Shown here: positions 33,979 to 42,402 of the stretch, piece by piece | How positions within the stretch are numbered: the first letter of the stretch is position 1 | How the letters are laid out: each line of letters starts with the position of its first letter | Source: an uncultured Clostridiaceae bacterium | GTDB taxonomy: Bacteria; Bacillota; Clostridia; TANB77; CAG-508 | Length of the DNA: 64,000 nucleotides | NCBI GenBank assembly: GCA_946998225.1 | Contig: CAMPYH010000004.1 | Coordinates: 1-64,000, forward strand | Direction of reading: 5' to 3' | Notes under the pieces: model-generated | The model's input: only the letters and a program-made list of their open reading frames with translations | Told to the model about the DNA's origin: nothing | The model's database searches: none | Made by a program: the position numbers and the translations under genes

Positions 33979-36900
33979 ATGAAGAAGGTCCAAAATAGAA
34001 AAAGAAGTGTAAAATTAAATAAAATAATATTACAGATACTACTTTTAATATTAGTATCAATTGCTTTAATTACACAAAAAGAAAATATATTAAATATATT
34101 TACAAACAAAAATAAAATAAAAGCTGGAATACCAGGAGATATGAAACCAGGAGATATAGTGCAATATAATCATAAAGTTGCAGGGGATCCAGCTGACAAA
34201 AATAAGCTAAAAACAACTATACAGCGTGGAACAGATTCGGCACCAGGATTAAATGGAGAGGCACAATCATTTGATGCAAGTACAATAGATACAAAATGGA
34301 GAGTTTTGAGCATTGACAAAACAGCGGGTGAAATTACTTTAATTTCTGACATAGTTAAAGCGTTTACAGCTCACGGATATTTAGATTATAAATGGTATGA
34401 ACATAATATGCATCAATTTGCTAGCATATTTGGATATGGAGATGGAGTAAATAAAAACAAAGAGTTTTCATATAAAGTTATAAGTGGTACAAGCAATCAA
34501 GAGCAAAATAAAACATGGAAGACTGGAGTAAATGGAGTTAACAAATCTGGTGCTAAACCACTTACAAAACAAGATATTCTTAGTGTATTTGGAAACACAC
34601 CGGCTAATAAAAGTAATACTAATGCAAACAAAAGCGTTTATGTAAATATATTTTGGAATTGGGTAAATTCAGGAAATTACCAAATCGCAAATGTAGGAAA
34701 AAGTGATTATGATTCAAACACAGGAGGATATGGTGGAAGTTCTAGTGGTGGAAGTGGTCAAAGAAGACCAAATGATCAAACTCCACTAACATCATCAAGC
34801 TTTGGTGTTTCAGAAGTAAATAGCGCTGAAATAAAAGATTTGGGTACAAGATTATATACTAAAGGAACAAGAACAAAATGGTGCAGAAAACCAGGTACAG
34901 GAGAATCGACAGAAGGAAAAGAGGGAGACGTTAGTACAATGGGGTGGAACGGTGGCGGTCATAAACCTCCAGACACCATACCTGAACATCCAGATGATCC
35001 AGTAGAGTGTGGAACTGAAACATTTGAACGAGATGGAAATGCATCAATAAGTACAAGAATAATAACTTATCTTTTAGCTTCGAATGTATATACAAAAAAA
35101 GAAACTATGGCTGGTAATATAAATGTTTGGGGAGTTAATGAACAAGAAGAACAAACAAATTCTGAAATGCAAATTGGAGATATAATAAAATATGATCATA
35201 AAACAGGCGTAAAACCAGAGGACTTAAAAACAACAATAGGCAAAGGAACAGCAAGTGTACCAGGTTCAGGATATTATTTAAAAGATGCAAGCGTTCAAGA
35301 GCAAACATTTGATGCAGGTACAATAGATACAACATGGCATGTATGGAATATAGATATAAATAACGATGAGATAATGATTGTATCAGATAATGTAGCACCA
35401 TTTAAAACATATGGTGCAATAGACTATATCTGGTATGAGCATAATATGCATAAGATAGCAAGTATATTTGGACATGGAAAAGGAGCAAAAAAGAAAGAGT
35501 TCACATATAAAGTAGGATCACAATTAGAAGATACAGGAGATACAGCAACATGGAAAACAGGAATTAATGGAGTGCCACTAACAGGTGCAAGACCACTTAA
35601 AATAGAAGATATAGAAGAAGCATTTGGTTGGACAGAAAGCACTATAAAGAGTGATTCAAAGTTTAGTAAAAACTCAGGAAGTAACACAGGTTACGGTGGT
35701 ATATATACAATAAACATTCAATTTCCACAAAGAGATACAGGAAGTAATGCTCAACAATGGGCAGATAAAAATATAGCAAAAGCAGCAAAACAAGATGTAA
35801 AAGGAAAAGATGGATGGTATAGGATAGATAAACCAAATGTACCAGAAGGTGCATATAGAAACATATTATGGGATTGGAATGGTAACAATTATTTCCAATT
35901 AGGCCAAGTAGGCCTGTATGTTCATTCGAGCTATGTTCACTTCGGAAGGGGTGTGGTCAATCCTGACTTCTTAAATTCAGCGAACTATCGTTTCGTGACT
36001 TCGTATACTGATGGCTCCTGGGCTGGGGATGGCAGTACGATTCCTAGCCGTGTTGTAGCCTTCTTGTCGTTATCGGACATCGTATATCGTAAATCCAGCG
36101 CCGTTGGCGCTCACCAAGAACAAATCTGGGAAATAGAAGAGAAAAAAACGCTTCCACTTCCAAAAGGGATGCAAATAGGAGATATAGTAAAATATAACCA
36201 CAAAGATGTTTTAAGAATTGAAGATGGTAGAAAAAATGTTGAAGGAACAAATATTTTAAAAACAACAATAGAAAAAGGAACGGCAAGCATACCTGGCTCA
36301 ACATATAAGCAAGACTTTGATGCAAACAAAATAGATACAAACTGGCATGTATGGGGAGTAGATGAAGTAACAGGTGATGTTATAATAGTATCAGATAGTA
36401 TATACCCGGAATTTAAAACATATGGTGCAATAGACTATATATGGTATGAGCATAATATGCATAAGATAGCAAGTATATTTGGTCATGGAAAAGGCACTAA
36501 AAAGAAGATTTTTGAATATAAAGTAGGATCACAATTAGAAGATACAGGAGATACAGCAACATGGAAAACAGGTATAGATGGAATACCATTAACTAGCCCA
36601 CAAGGAATACCAGGAATTAAAACTAAGGAAGGATTAAAAGACATAGCAGTACCATTATCTGGAGCAAGACCACTAAGAACAGAAGATATAGAAAAAGCAT
36701 TTGGTTGGACAGAAAGCACAATAAAGAGTGATTCAAAGTTTAGAAAATGGGGAGGAAACTTTGGAGGAACAACTACTTTAAATATTAATTTTCCACAAAG
36801 AAAAGTGGAAGGAATGAACCAAACATGGGATAATGAGCAAATGGCAAAAGGTCCTAAAAAGAATGTAAAAGTATATGATAGAAGTTATAGTATAAATAAA

Positions 36901-38190
36901 TCTAATGTACCAGAAGAAAACAATTATAAAAAAGTATTATGGGAATTGAATGGAAGTAGATATTACCAATTAGGGCAAGTAGTCCTGGATGTTTCTTCTA
37001 GAGGTTTTAGTAGAGGTTTGGTGGATTTAGGCTCCCTCCATTCAGCGAGCAATAGTTTTGTGTGTGCAAGCACTGATGGTCGCTGGGATGAGTATAACTA
37101 TGCGTTTGCCGGCCGTGTTGTAGCCCTCTTGTCGTCATCGGACATCATATATCGTAAAACTAATGCTGTAGGTGCATACCAAAAACCTATCTGGAATATA
37201 GAACTTAAAAATAATCCAAGTAAAAATATTAAAGTAAATATGAAGAATGAATTTGGAGAAAATCTAAATGGGGTTAAATTTAATCTTAACGTGGATGGAG
37301 GAGCATCCGTACTAAGTCGTACGAATTTAAATATAAATAGTGGTAATGTAAATACATTTAACGGGTCTAATATTGTTATGAAAGATAATAAATACAAGAT
37401 GGAAGTAACGGGACTTCCTGCTGGTGCAGATTACAAGATAATATCTAAATATAATGGTGATCATGAACTTACACAAGATATTGTGTCATTTGGAAAAGAA
37501 AATTTAGAGTATGATATATTAATCTACCGTAAAGATGGAGATTATGTAGTACCAGTTACATATGAAGGTGGAAAAAATGATGAAGACTTTAGTCTTAGTG
37601 GAAAGATTAAATTAATGGACGGTCAAAATATTGTTAAGACATTGAAGGACGTTACCTTAAAAAGCGGTAATAATGAATTTAAATTTACAGATGTAAAATA
37701 TTTTGTTAATGGTAAATTTAAAAATTACACTATTAAGTATGAAGGTGAAGGTAATGTATCAGTTATTGGAAATGGATTAAAGGTAAAATATACTCCACCT
37801 AAGAAAAATTACAATATTAAAGCAGAGTTTATATTTGATAAAACTTTAGATAGTGTACCAGTAAAACTATTTGCTGATGGTAAAGCTTTAAAAGATATTG
37901 ATCTTTTAAAGAGTAAGGATTATATACATGTAGAAAATCTTGCTGAAAGAAATTCTGATGGTGATCCAATTACTTACACAATTAAAAAAGGAAATATCCC
38001 TTCAGGATATATTACAGAGATATCTGGATTAAAGATAATTATACGTCCTGTTCTAACGCTTCCTATGAGCGGGTCAGACAGTATTAAACTTGTTGGAATA
38101 ACAGCTGGAATATGTATTGCTTTAGGAGCTATGGGAAGATTTAAGAATAAATTAATCGTATTCTTTAAAAAGTATGAGATTATGAAGTAA
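33979..38190 (+). CDS. large repetitive cell-surface protein with sortase-like LPMSG tail and two GC-rich variable segments
   Basis: A 1403-residue protein with an N-terminal membrane or signal segment (about residues 16-31). Three tandem repeats begin near residues 54, 397 and 731. Each opens with GDIVxYNHK, continues with GTASxPGS, FDAxTIDTxWHVW and YIWYEHNMHKIASIFGHGKG, and ends in a domain with GRVVAxLSxSDI, just before the next repeat. Repeats 2 and 3 are nearly identical in their first halves. Residues 1079-1355 form beta-rich, prealbumin-like modules (NMKNEFGENLNGVKFNLNV). The end has LPMSG (1361-1365), a hydrophobic stretch and a basic tail, like a variant sortase signal. The role is probably adhesion or another surface interaction. 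The ends of repeats 2 and 3 are encoded by adenine-poor DNA of about 50% GC, unlike anything else in the window. Confidence 0.85.
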   Translation: MKKVQNRKRSVKLNKIILQILLLILVSIALITQKENILNIFTNKNKIKAGIPGDMKPGDIVQYNHKVAGDPADKNKLKTTIQRGTDSAPGLNGEAQSFDASTIDTKWRVLSIDKTAGEITLISDIVKAFTAHGYLDYKWYEHNMHQFASIFGYGDGVNKNKEFSYKVISGTSNQEQNKTWKTGVNGVNKSGAKPLTKQDILSVFGNTPANKSNTNANKSVYVNIFWNWVNSGNYQIANVGKSDYDSNTGGYGGSSSGGSGQRRPNDQTPLTSSSFGVSEVNSAEIKDLGTRLYTKGTRTKWCRKPGTGESTEGKEGDVSTMGWNGGGHKPPDTIPEHPDDPVECGTETFERDGNASISTRIITYLLASNVYTKKETMAGNINVWGVNEQEEQTNSEMQIGDIIKYDHKTGVKPEDLKTTIGKGTASVPGSGYYLKDASVQEQTFDAGTIDTTWHVWNIDINNDEIMIVSDNVAPFKTYGAIDYIWYEHNMHKIASIFGHGKGAKKKEFTYKVGSQLEDTGDTATWKTGINGVPLTGARPLKIEDIEEAFGWTESTIKSDSKFSKNSGSNTGYGGIYTINIQFPQRDTGSNAQQWADKNIAKAAKQDVKGKDGWYRIDKPNVPEGAYRNILWDWNGNNYFQLGQVGLYVHSSYVHFGRGVVNPDFLNSANYRFVTSYTDGSWAGDGSTIPSRVVAFLSLSDIVYRKSSAVGAHQEQIWEIEEKKTLPLPKGMQIGDIVKYNHKDVLRIEDGRKNVEGTNILKTTIEKGTASIPGSTYKQDFDANKIDTNWHVWGVDEVTGDVIIVSDSIYPEFKTYGAIDYIWYEHNMHKIASIFGHGKGTKKKIFEYKVGSQLEDTGDTATWKTGIDGIPLTSPQGIPGIKTKEGLKDIAVPLSGARPLRTEDIEKAFGWTESTIKSDSKFRKWGGNFGGTTTLNINFPQRKVEGMNQTWDNEQMAKGPKKNVKVYDRSYSINKSNVPEENNYKKVLWELNGSRYYQLGQVVLDVSSRGFSRGLVDLGSLHSASNSFVCASTDGRWDEYNYAFAGRVVALLSSSDIIYRKTNAVGAYQKPIWNIELKNNPSKNIKVNMKNEFGENLNGVKFNLNVDGGASVLSRTNLNINSGNVNTFNGSNIVMKDNKYKMEVTGLPAGADYKIISKYNGDHELTQDIVSFGKENLEYDILIYRKDGDYVVPVTYEGGKNDEDFSLSGKIKLMDGQNIVKTLKDVTLKSGNNEFKFTDVKYFVNGKFKNYTIKYEGEGNVSVIGNGLKVKYTPPKKNYNIKAEFIFDKTLDSVPVKLFADGKALKDIDLLKSKDYIHVENLAERNSDGDPITYTIKKGNIPSGYITEISGLKIIIRPVLTLPMSGSDSIKLVGITAGICIALGAMGRFKNKLIVFFKKYEIMK
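34135..35150 (+). repeat. surface protein repeat 1
   Basis: The first of three homologous units (about residues 53-390). It shares the GDIVQYNHK opening, the TIDTKWRV block and the YEHNMHQFASIFGYGDG block with the others, but is the most diverged. Its end carries a Gly/Ser-rich insert and lacks the GC-rich island seen in units 2 and 3; the matching segment is plain AT-rich DNA. Confidence 0.75.
35164..36150 (+). repeat. surface protein repeat 2
   Basis: The second unit (about residues 396-724). Bases 35405-35680 are nearly identical to 36419-36745 in unit 3, apart from a short insertion in unit 3. Its 3' part, from about 35900, is the first GC-rich variable island. Confidence 0.85.
35900..36113 (+). 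other. GC-rich, adenine-poor variable segment in repeat 2
   Basis: In 35941-36120 I count 90 G+C and 36 A in 180 bases (50% GC, 20% A); at 35701-35760 in the same gene it is 30% GC. The reading frame stays open. It encodes residues about 641-712, ending GRVVAFLS-like (SRVVAFLSLSDIVYRK). Compared with the equivalent segment of repeat 3, conserved blocks alternate with scattered base changes and one or two codon gaps. Confidence 0.8.
36169..37200 (+). repeat. surface protein repeat 3
   Basis: The third unit (about residues 731-1074). Its first half closely copies unit 2, and it contains an additional short insert around 36595-36655 (TSPQGIPGIKTKEGLKDIAV). Its 3' part carries the second GC-rich island. 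Confidence 0.85.
36970..37150 (+). other. GC-rich, adenine-poor variable segment in repeat 3
   Basis: In 37021-37140 I count 62 G+C and 20 A in 120 bases (52% GC, 17% A). It shares the 3' block CGTGTTGTAGCC and the following TCTTGTCG and ATCGGACATC words with the island of repeat 2. It differs at many codons upstream, for example GGC to GTC, TAT to GAT and CAT to TCT. Just after it, from about 37150, normal AT-rich composition returns. Confidence 0.8.
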
Positions 38191-38289
38191 TTAATTATGA
38201 AATAAATTGTTATGTTTTATGTTATGACTAATAAAACGCACTATTGGTTAATAATATTTTATATACTATTTGTTTTATATATTATCTTT

Positions 38290-38317
38290 AAATGAGCTAA
38301 GTTTTAGCTCATTTTTT
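38290..38317 (+). terminator. Rho-independent terminator of the surface protein gene
   Basis: AATGAGCTAA (38291-38300) pairs perfectly with TTAGCTCATT (38304-38313) around GTT, followed by T residues. The roughly 100 bases between the stop codon and this hairpin show no gene. Confidence 0.88.
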
Positions 38318-38355
38318 ATTTGATTAATAAATTTTAAAAATATTAATTCAATTAC

Positions 38356-38384
38356 TTGCTAAACATTTAAATGTTTGCTAAGAT
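38356..38384 (+). promoter_or_regulatory. rpsU promoter with a perfect palindrome between the boxes
   Basis: TTGCTA (38356-38361) and TAAGAT (38379-38384) are 17 bases apart. The spacer contains the perfect 16-base palindrome AAACATTTAAATGTTT (38361-38376), placed where a repressor would block RNA polymerase. Confidence 0.6.
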
Positions 38385-38410
38385 ACTTTGTAGAAAGAGG
38401 GGTGAGTTTT

Positions 38411-38593
38411 TTGCCAGAGATTAAAGTTATAAACGGAAATTTTGAAGATGCCATGAAAAGATTTAAAAGACAAGTAGCAAGAAATGGTATCATACAAGAA
38501 ATAAAATCTAGAGAAGCTTATGAAAAGCCAAGTGAAGAAAAGAAAAGAAAAGAAAAAATGGCTAGAAAAAGAATGTTTAGAAAAAGAGCTTAA
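38411..38593 (+). CDS. rpsU: 30S ribosomal protein S21
   Basis: A 60-residue S21. The sequence PEIKVINGNFEDAMKRFKRQ, then REAYEKPSEEKKRKEKMARKR, is typical. The start is TTG 38411, preceded by GAGGGGTGA at 38397-38405; translation from the ATG at 38375 would add residues not found in S21 and would initiate inside the promoter. It is transcribed alone, between its own promoter and terminator. Confidence 0.95.
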   Translation: MPEIKVINGNFEDAMKRFKRQVARNGIIQEIKSREAYEKPSEEKKRKEKMARKRMFRKRA

Positions 38594-38596
38594 TTT

Positions 38597-38619
38597 AAGG
38601 AACTTAGGTTCCTTTTTTT
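38597..38619 (+). terminator. Rho-independent terminator of rpsU
   Basis: AAGGAAC (38597-38603) pairs with GTTCCTT (38608-38614) around TTAG, then a T run. The same TTAG loop is used after scpA. Confidence 0.9.
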
Positions 38620-38629
38620 ATTGTGTTCC

Positions 38630-38656
38630 TTGTAAATATAGCTTTTTTAATATAAT
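38630..38656 (+). promoter_or_regulatory. der promoter placed for a leaderless or near-leaderless mRNA
   Basis: TTGTAA (38630-38635) and TATAAT (38651-38656) are 15 bases apart. Transcription would start about 38663, one or two bases before the der ATG at 38665, and no ribosome binding site precedes that ATG. Confidence 0.5.
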
Positions 38657-38664
38657 ATATAGGT

Positions 38665-39975
38665 ATGAAATCAGTAGTAGCAATAATAGGCAGACCTAAT
38701 GTTGGTAAGTCTAGTTTATATAATTATATATTAGGAAAAAGGATAGCAATAGTTGAAGATACACCAGGTGTTACAAGAGATAGAATAATTGGTGAAGCGT
38801 CTTGGAGGGATGCAAAATTTGATCTTGTAGATACAGCGGGAGTTATTGCATCTGGAAGAGATGAAATGGAAGTTAAAATACAAGAGCAAACAGACATGGC
38901 AATAGCCATGGCTGATGTTATTGTATTTATGGTAAATATTAAAGATGGTGTAACAAGAGAAGATGAAGAAATTGCAAAAAGACTTAAGAAGTCTTCTAAA
39001 AAAATTATTCTTGTAGCAAACAAAGCAGATAGTTTTGATAAAGATCATCACGATATTTATGAGTTTTACAATTTAGGATTAGGAGATCCTATAAGGCTTT
39101 CTGTTGCAAATGGTATTGGAATAGGAGATATGTTAGATGTAATCTATGATAATCTACCTCAAAAAGGAAATGCTATTGAAGATGATAATATTAAAGTTGC
39201 ATTAATTGGAAAACCAAATGTAGGTAAGTCTTCAATTATTAATGCATTAACTAAAGAAAATAGAAATGTAGTATCTAATGTACCAGGAACTACAAGAGAT
39301 GCTATAGATGTTCCATTTTCAAATAAATATGGTAATTTTACTTTTATAGATACAGCAGGACTTAGAAGGAAAGCAAAAATTAATGAAAATATTGAACTAT
39401 ATAGTGGAGATAGAACTAAAATGGCTATATCTAGATCAGATGTATGTATACTTGTTTTAGATGCAACAGAAGAGATATCTAATCAAGATGTAAGAATTTT
39501 AGGTTATGCTCATGAAGAAGGCAAAGGAATTATTATATTAGTAAACAAGTGGGATCTTGTTGAAAAGGATAATCATACAGTTAAAGAGTTTAAAAACAAA
39601 ATTATAACAGAATTTATGTATGCAAGATATGCAAAAATACTTTTTGTTTCTGCTGAAACTAATCAAAGGATAGATAAAATATTTGAATCAGTTGTTGAAA
39701 CATATAATAATAATTCATTTAAAATATCTAGTAGTCAGCTTAATAAAATTATTGGTGAGGCTATAAACATGCATCAACCACCTTCAGATAAGGGAGTTAA
39801 GCTTAAAATATATTACGGCACACAAGTTAAAACAAATCCTCCAACATTTTTACTTTTTGTAAATAAAAAGGAATTATTCCATTACTCATATGAAAGATAT
39901 ATCATAAATAGTATAAGGAAATATTATCCTCTTGAAGGAACAAGGATTAAAATTATAACTAGAGAAAGAAAATAA
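38665..39975 (+). CDS. der: ribosome biogenesis GTPase Der (EngA)
   Basis: A 436-residue GTPase with two tandem G domains, needed for 50S subunit assembly. G1 loops are GRPNVGKS (9-16) and GKPNVGKS (182-189); DTPGVTRDR and DTAG, NKAD, and in the second domain DTAGLRRKAK and NKWDLVE follow. The C-terminal KH-like domain (NKKELFHYSYERYIINSIRKYYPLEGTRIKI) is complete. plsY follows 19 bases later behind an AAGGAG site. Confidence 0.97.
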   Translation: MKSVVAIIGRPNVGKSSLYNYILGKRIAIVEDTPGVTRDRIIGEASWRDAKFDLVDTAGVIASGRDEMEVKIQEQTDMAIAMADVIVFMVNIKDGVTREDEEIAKRLKKSSKKIILVANKADSFDKDHHDIYEFYNLGLGDPIRLSVANGIGIGDMLDVIYDNLPQKGNAIEDDNIKVALIGKPNVGKSSIINALTKENRNVVSNVPGTTRDAIDVPFSNKYGNFTFIDTAGLRRKAKINENIELYSGDRTKMAISRSDVCILVLDATEEISNQDVRILGYAHEEGKGIIILVNKWDLVEKDNHTVKEFKNKIITEFMYARYAKILFVSAETNQRIDKIFESVVETYNNNSFKISSSQLNKIIGEAINMHQPPSDKGVKLKIYYGTQVKTNPPTFLLFVNKKELFHYSYERYIINSIRKYYPLEGTRIKIITRERK

Positions 39976-39994
39976 ATATAACAAGGAGAACAAA

Positions 39995-40639
39995 ATGAAT
40001 ATAAATTTATACATATTAATACCATCTATTTTAATTGGGTATTTATTAGGAAGCATTAGTTTTGCAAGTATTATTACTAAAAAAATAAAAGGATTAGATA
40101 TTAAAGAAATGGGAAGTGGTAATGCAGGTACTACAAATGTTTTAAGATCTGTAGGATTTTTGCCAGCATTAGTAACATTTTTATTAGATTTATTTAAAGG
40201 AACTCTTGGAGCAATTATTCCATGGGCTATTGTATATTTTACAATAGTAAAAGGTCCTGGAATATATATGGTAATTGGAGGAATCGCAACAATTATTGGA
40301 CATACTTTCCCTGTATTTTTTAAGTTTAAAGGTGGAAAAGGTGTTGCAACATATTTAGGAGTTATCCTTGCAATAAATCCTTTAGTTTTTGCAATTAATA
40401 TTTTTATTATGCTAACAATAATATTAATTACAAGAATGGTATCATTAGCATCTATAACTATTAGTATAGTTACACCGATTTTGATGGTGTTTTTAAATAA
40501 AAATTCAATTTCACCAGATGAAAAATGGATTTTTGCTTTAGCATTTTTATTAATAGGTGCAGTTATTACATTTATGCATAGAGAAAATATTAAAAGAATA
40601 AGAGGAGGGGCTGAAAACAAAATTACTTTTAAGAAGTAG
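39995..40639 (+). CDS. plsY: glycerol-3-phosphate acyltransferase PlsY
   Basis: A 214-residue membrane enzyme that acylates glycerol-3-phosphate from acyl-phosphate in phospholipid synthesis. The three family motifs are visible: GSISFASIITKKIKGLDIKEMGSGNAGTTN, the glycine-rich GHTFPVFFKFKGGKGVATYLG, and the late HRENIKRIRGGAENK. About six membrane helices are predicted. The der-plsY order is seen in many Firmicutes. Confidence 0.94.
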   Translation: MNINLYILIPSILIGYLLGSISFASIITKKIKGLDIKEMGSGNAGTTNVLRSVGFLPALVTFLLDLFKGTLGAIIPWAIVYFTIVKGPGIYMVIGGIATIIGHTFPVFFKFKGGKGVATYLGVILAINPLVFAINIFIMLTIILITRMVSLASITISIVTPILMVFLNKNSISPDEKWIFALAFLLIGAVITFMHRENIKRIRGGAENKITFKK

Positions 40640-40657
40640 ATAAATTAAGGATATAAA

Positions 40658-41674
40658 ATGAGAATTAGAAAGAAAAAATGGATAGATGAGGAACTTGATG
40701 ACTCCGAAATATACATTGAAGCAGTAGATTTAAAAAAGAAGATAGAAGAAAAATTAAAAGAAAAAAATTATACTAGAATAGAAATGGAAATAGGTGTAGG
40801 AAAAGGTAAATTTATATCTGAGATAGCATCTAGTAATAAAGATATATTATATATTGGAGCAGACATAGCAGGAACAATGCTAGGAATTGCGAATAAATCA
40901 ATTAGAGAAAAATATAAAGAAAAAAATGAAGAATTAGATAATATTATACTTGTAAATTTAAACGCAGAATATATCTTAGAATCATTTTTAGGTCTTAGTA
41001 TAGATGAAGTATATGGAAAAGCCAATTTAATTAAAGAATCTGAGGAAGAAGGCGAAAACATATATAATAAAAATCTTTGGGGCGAAGAAGAGGTTAAAGA
41101 GTATGATGAAGACCTTAATAAAGCAGAAAATGAAATAGATCAAAAGAAGATTGAAACATTTAATATGGATGTTGAAGAAAGTATTAAACTAGATAGAATT
41201 TATTTAAACTTTTCTAATCCATGGCCTAAAGAAAGACACAAAAAAAGAAGACTTACACATCCAAGACAACTTCTTCAATATATTAAAATATTAAAAGAAT
41301 CTGGAGATATATTTGTTAAAACAGATGATGTTAATTTCTTTGAAGATACTCTTATGTATGTACTTAATGTAAATAAATATTCTTTTAAATATAAAAAATA
41401 TTATGGAAAATATTTAGAAGATAATAAAGAAAAGTTTTTAAAAGAAGTTTTTGAATATATTGAACAAATTAAAGAAGCTAAATCTGATGAAGAGATAGAA
41501 AATATAATATATACAGATATATATGTATCATCTTTAACATATGATTTAGAAAAAGAAGATATTTTTAAAGGAAGACTTGGAAATATACCAGGCAATTTGG
41601 AAACAGAACATGAAATAGAATTTAAAAATGAGGGGAAAAAGATTTGTGCTTGTATTATAAATAGGAGGAAATAG
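40658..41674 (+). CDS. trmB: tRNA (guanine-N7)-methyltransferase with internal acidic insert
   Basis: A SAM-dependent enzyme that makes m7G46 in tRNA. SAM-binding GVGKG is at 46-50 and the family signature NFSNPWPKERHKKRRLTHPR begins near residue 184. Bacterial TrmB is usually about 215-240 residues; this protein is 338. The extra length includes an acidic insert (about residues 105-170) between the SAM loop and the NPWPK motif, plus an enlarged C-terminal part. Both enzymatic motifs are intact, so I expect activity. Its stop overlaps the GTG start of the following ABC gene. Confidence 0.88.
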   Translation: MRIRKKKWIDEELDDSEIYIEAVDLKKKIEEKLKEKNYTRIEMEIGVGKGKFISEIASSNKDILYIGADIAGTMLGIANKSIREKYKEKNEELDNIILVNLNAEYILESFLGLSIDEVYGKANLIKESEEEGENIYNKNLWGEEEVKEYDEDLNKAENEIDQKKIETFNMDVEESIKLDRIYLNFSNPWPKERHKKRRLTHPRQLLQYIKILKESGDIFVKTDDVNFFEDTLMYVLNVNKYSFKYKKYYGKYLEDNKEKFLKEVFEYIEQIKEAKSDEEIENIIYTDIYVSSLTYDLEKEDIFKGRLGNIPGNLETEHEIEFKNEGKKICACIINRRK

Positions 41675-42402
41675 TGTTTAAAACTAGGAAACTACAAAGA
41701 AAAGAATATGGGAAAGTTCTTTTAGATAATTTAGATATAGAAGTACGAGAAGGTGAAGTGCTTGGCATTTTAGGTGATGAAATGTCTGGACGTAAAGAGG
41801 TTTTTGATATAATTAGAGGAATAATTAAACCTAATAGTGGAGAAATATTTATAGGTGAAGAACCGGTTGTAGGTAATGTAATTAAATCAAGAAAAGGTAT
41901 ATCAACGAATTTAGGTCTTGATGTTTATGACAACTTTACTATAAATGGATTTTTAAAACTTATGGTAAATGTAAAAAACGTTCCTGAAGAAATTATAGAA
42001 AAAGAGATTTCACATGTTATAGAGATTTCAGAAATTAAAGATAAAGATGAACTAAAAATTTCAGATTTAGATAATTTTACAAAACAAAAATTAGCAGTTG
42101 CAACTGCATGTATGGGAAGTGCAAAAGTAATTTTATTAGAAGATCCGTTTTTAAATTTAAAAGATTTAGAAAAACAAAAAATGAAAGATATAATTCTAAA
42201 ATATAAAGAAAACAAATCAATAATAATTGGAACAAACGATGAAATCTTAAAAGAAGTTGCAGATATAATTTTAGTTTTAACACATAAAGGACAAATTGAA
42301 ATAGATCCTAGAAAGCTCATTAGCAAAAACATTAGCTTAAAAGAAAAACAAGATGAAATACTAAAAGAAAATAATATTAAAGGTAAGCATTATGATTATT
42401 AA
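41674..42402 (+). CDS. ABC-type ATPase subunit with degenerate nucleotide-binding motifs (GldA-like)
   Basis: A 242-residue protein with the overall pattern of a GldA-type ABC ATPase but almost every catalytic motif altered. The Walker A reads GDEMSGRK (34-41) instead of GxxGxGKS/T. The signature region reads LDNFTKQ instead of LSGGQ. The Walker B acidic pair is inverted (LLEDP), and the switch histidine is Asn in IIIGTNDE. The GTG start overlaps the trmB stop by one base, and the permease gene overlaps its end by 11 bases. It probably retains a structural rather than hydrolytic role, or binds nucleotide in an unusual way. Confidence 0.7.
   Translation: MFKTRKLQRKEYGKVLLDNLDIEVREGEVLGILGDEMSGRKEVFDIIRGIIKPNSGEIFIGEEPVVGNVIKSRKGISTNLGLDVYDNFTINGFLKLMVNVKNVPEEIIEKEISHVIEISEIKDKDELKISDLDNFTKQKLAVATACMGSAKVILLEDPFLNLKDLEKQKMKDIILKYKENKSIIIGTNDEILKEVADIILVLTHKGQIEIDPRKLISKNISLKEKQDEILKENNIKGKHYDY

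Noticed and set aside
35900..37150. Assembly chimera as the cause of the GC-rich islands
   Set aside because: Both islands keep the frame, lie at equivalent places of two repeats, and encode matching protein motifs, so random misassembly is unlikely, though it cannot be excluded without reads.
33979..38190. CRISPR array or tandem DNA repeat explanation for the surface gene repeats
   Set aside because: The repeats are about 1 kb coding units with an open frame, not short direct repeats with spacers.
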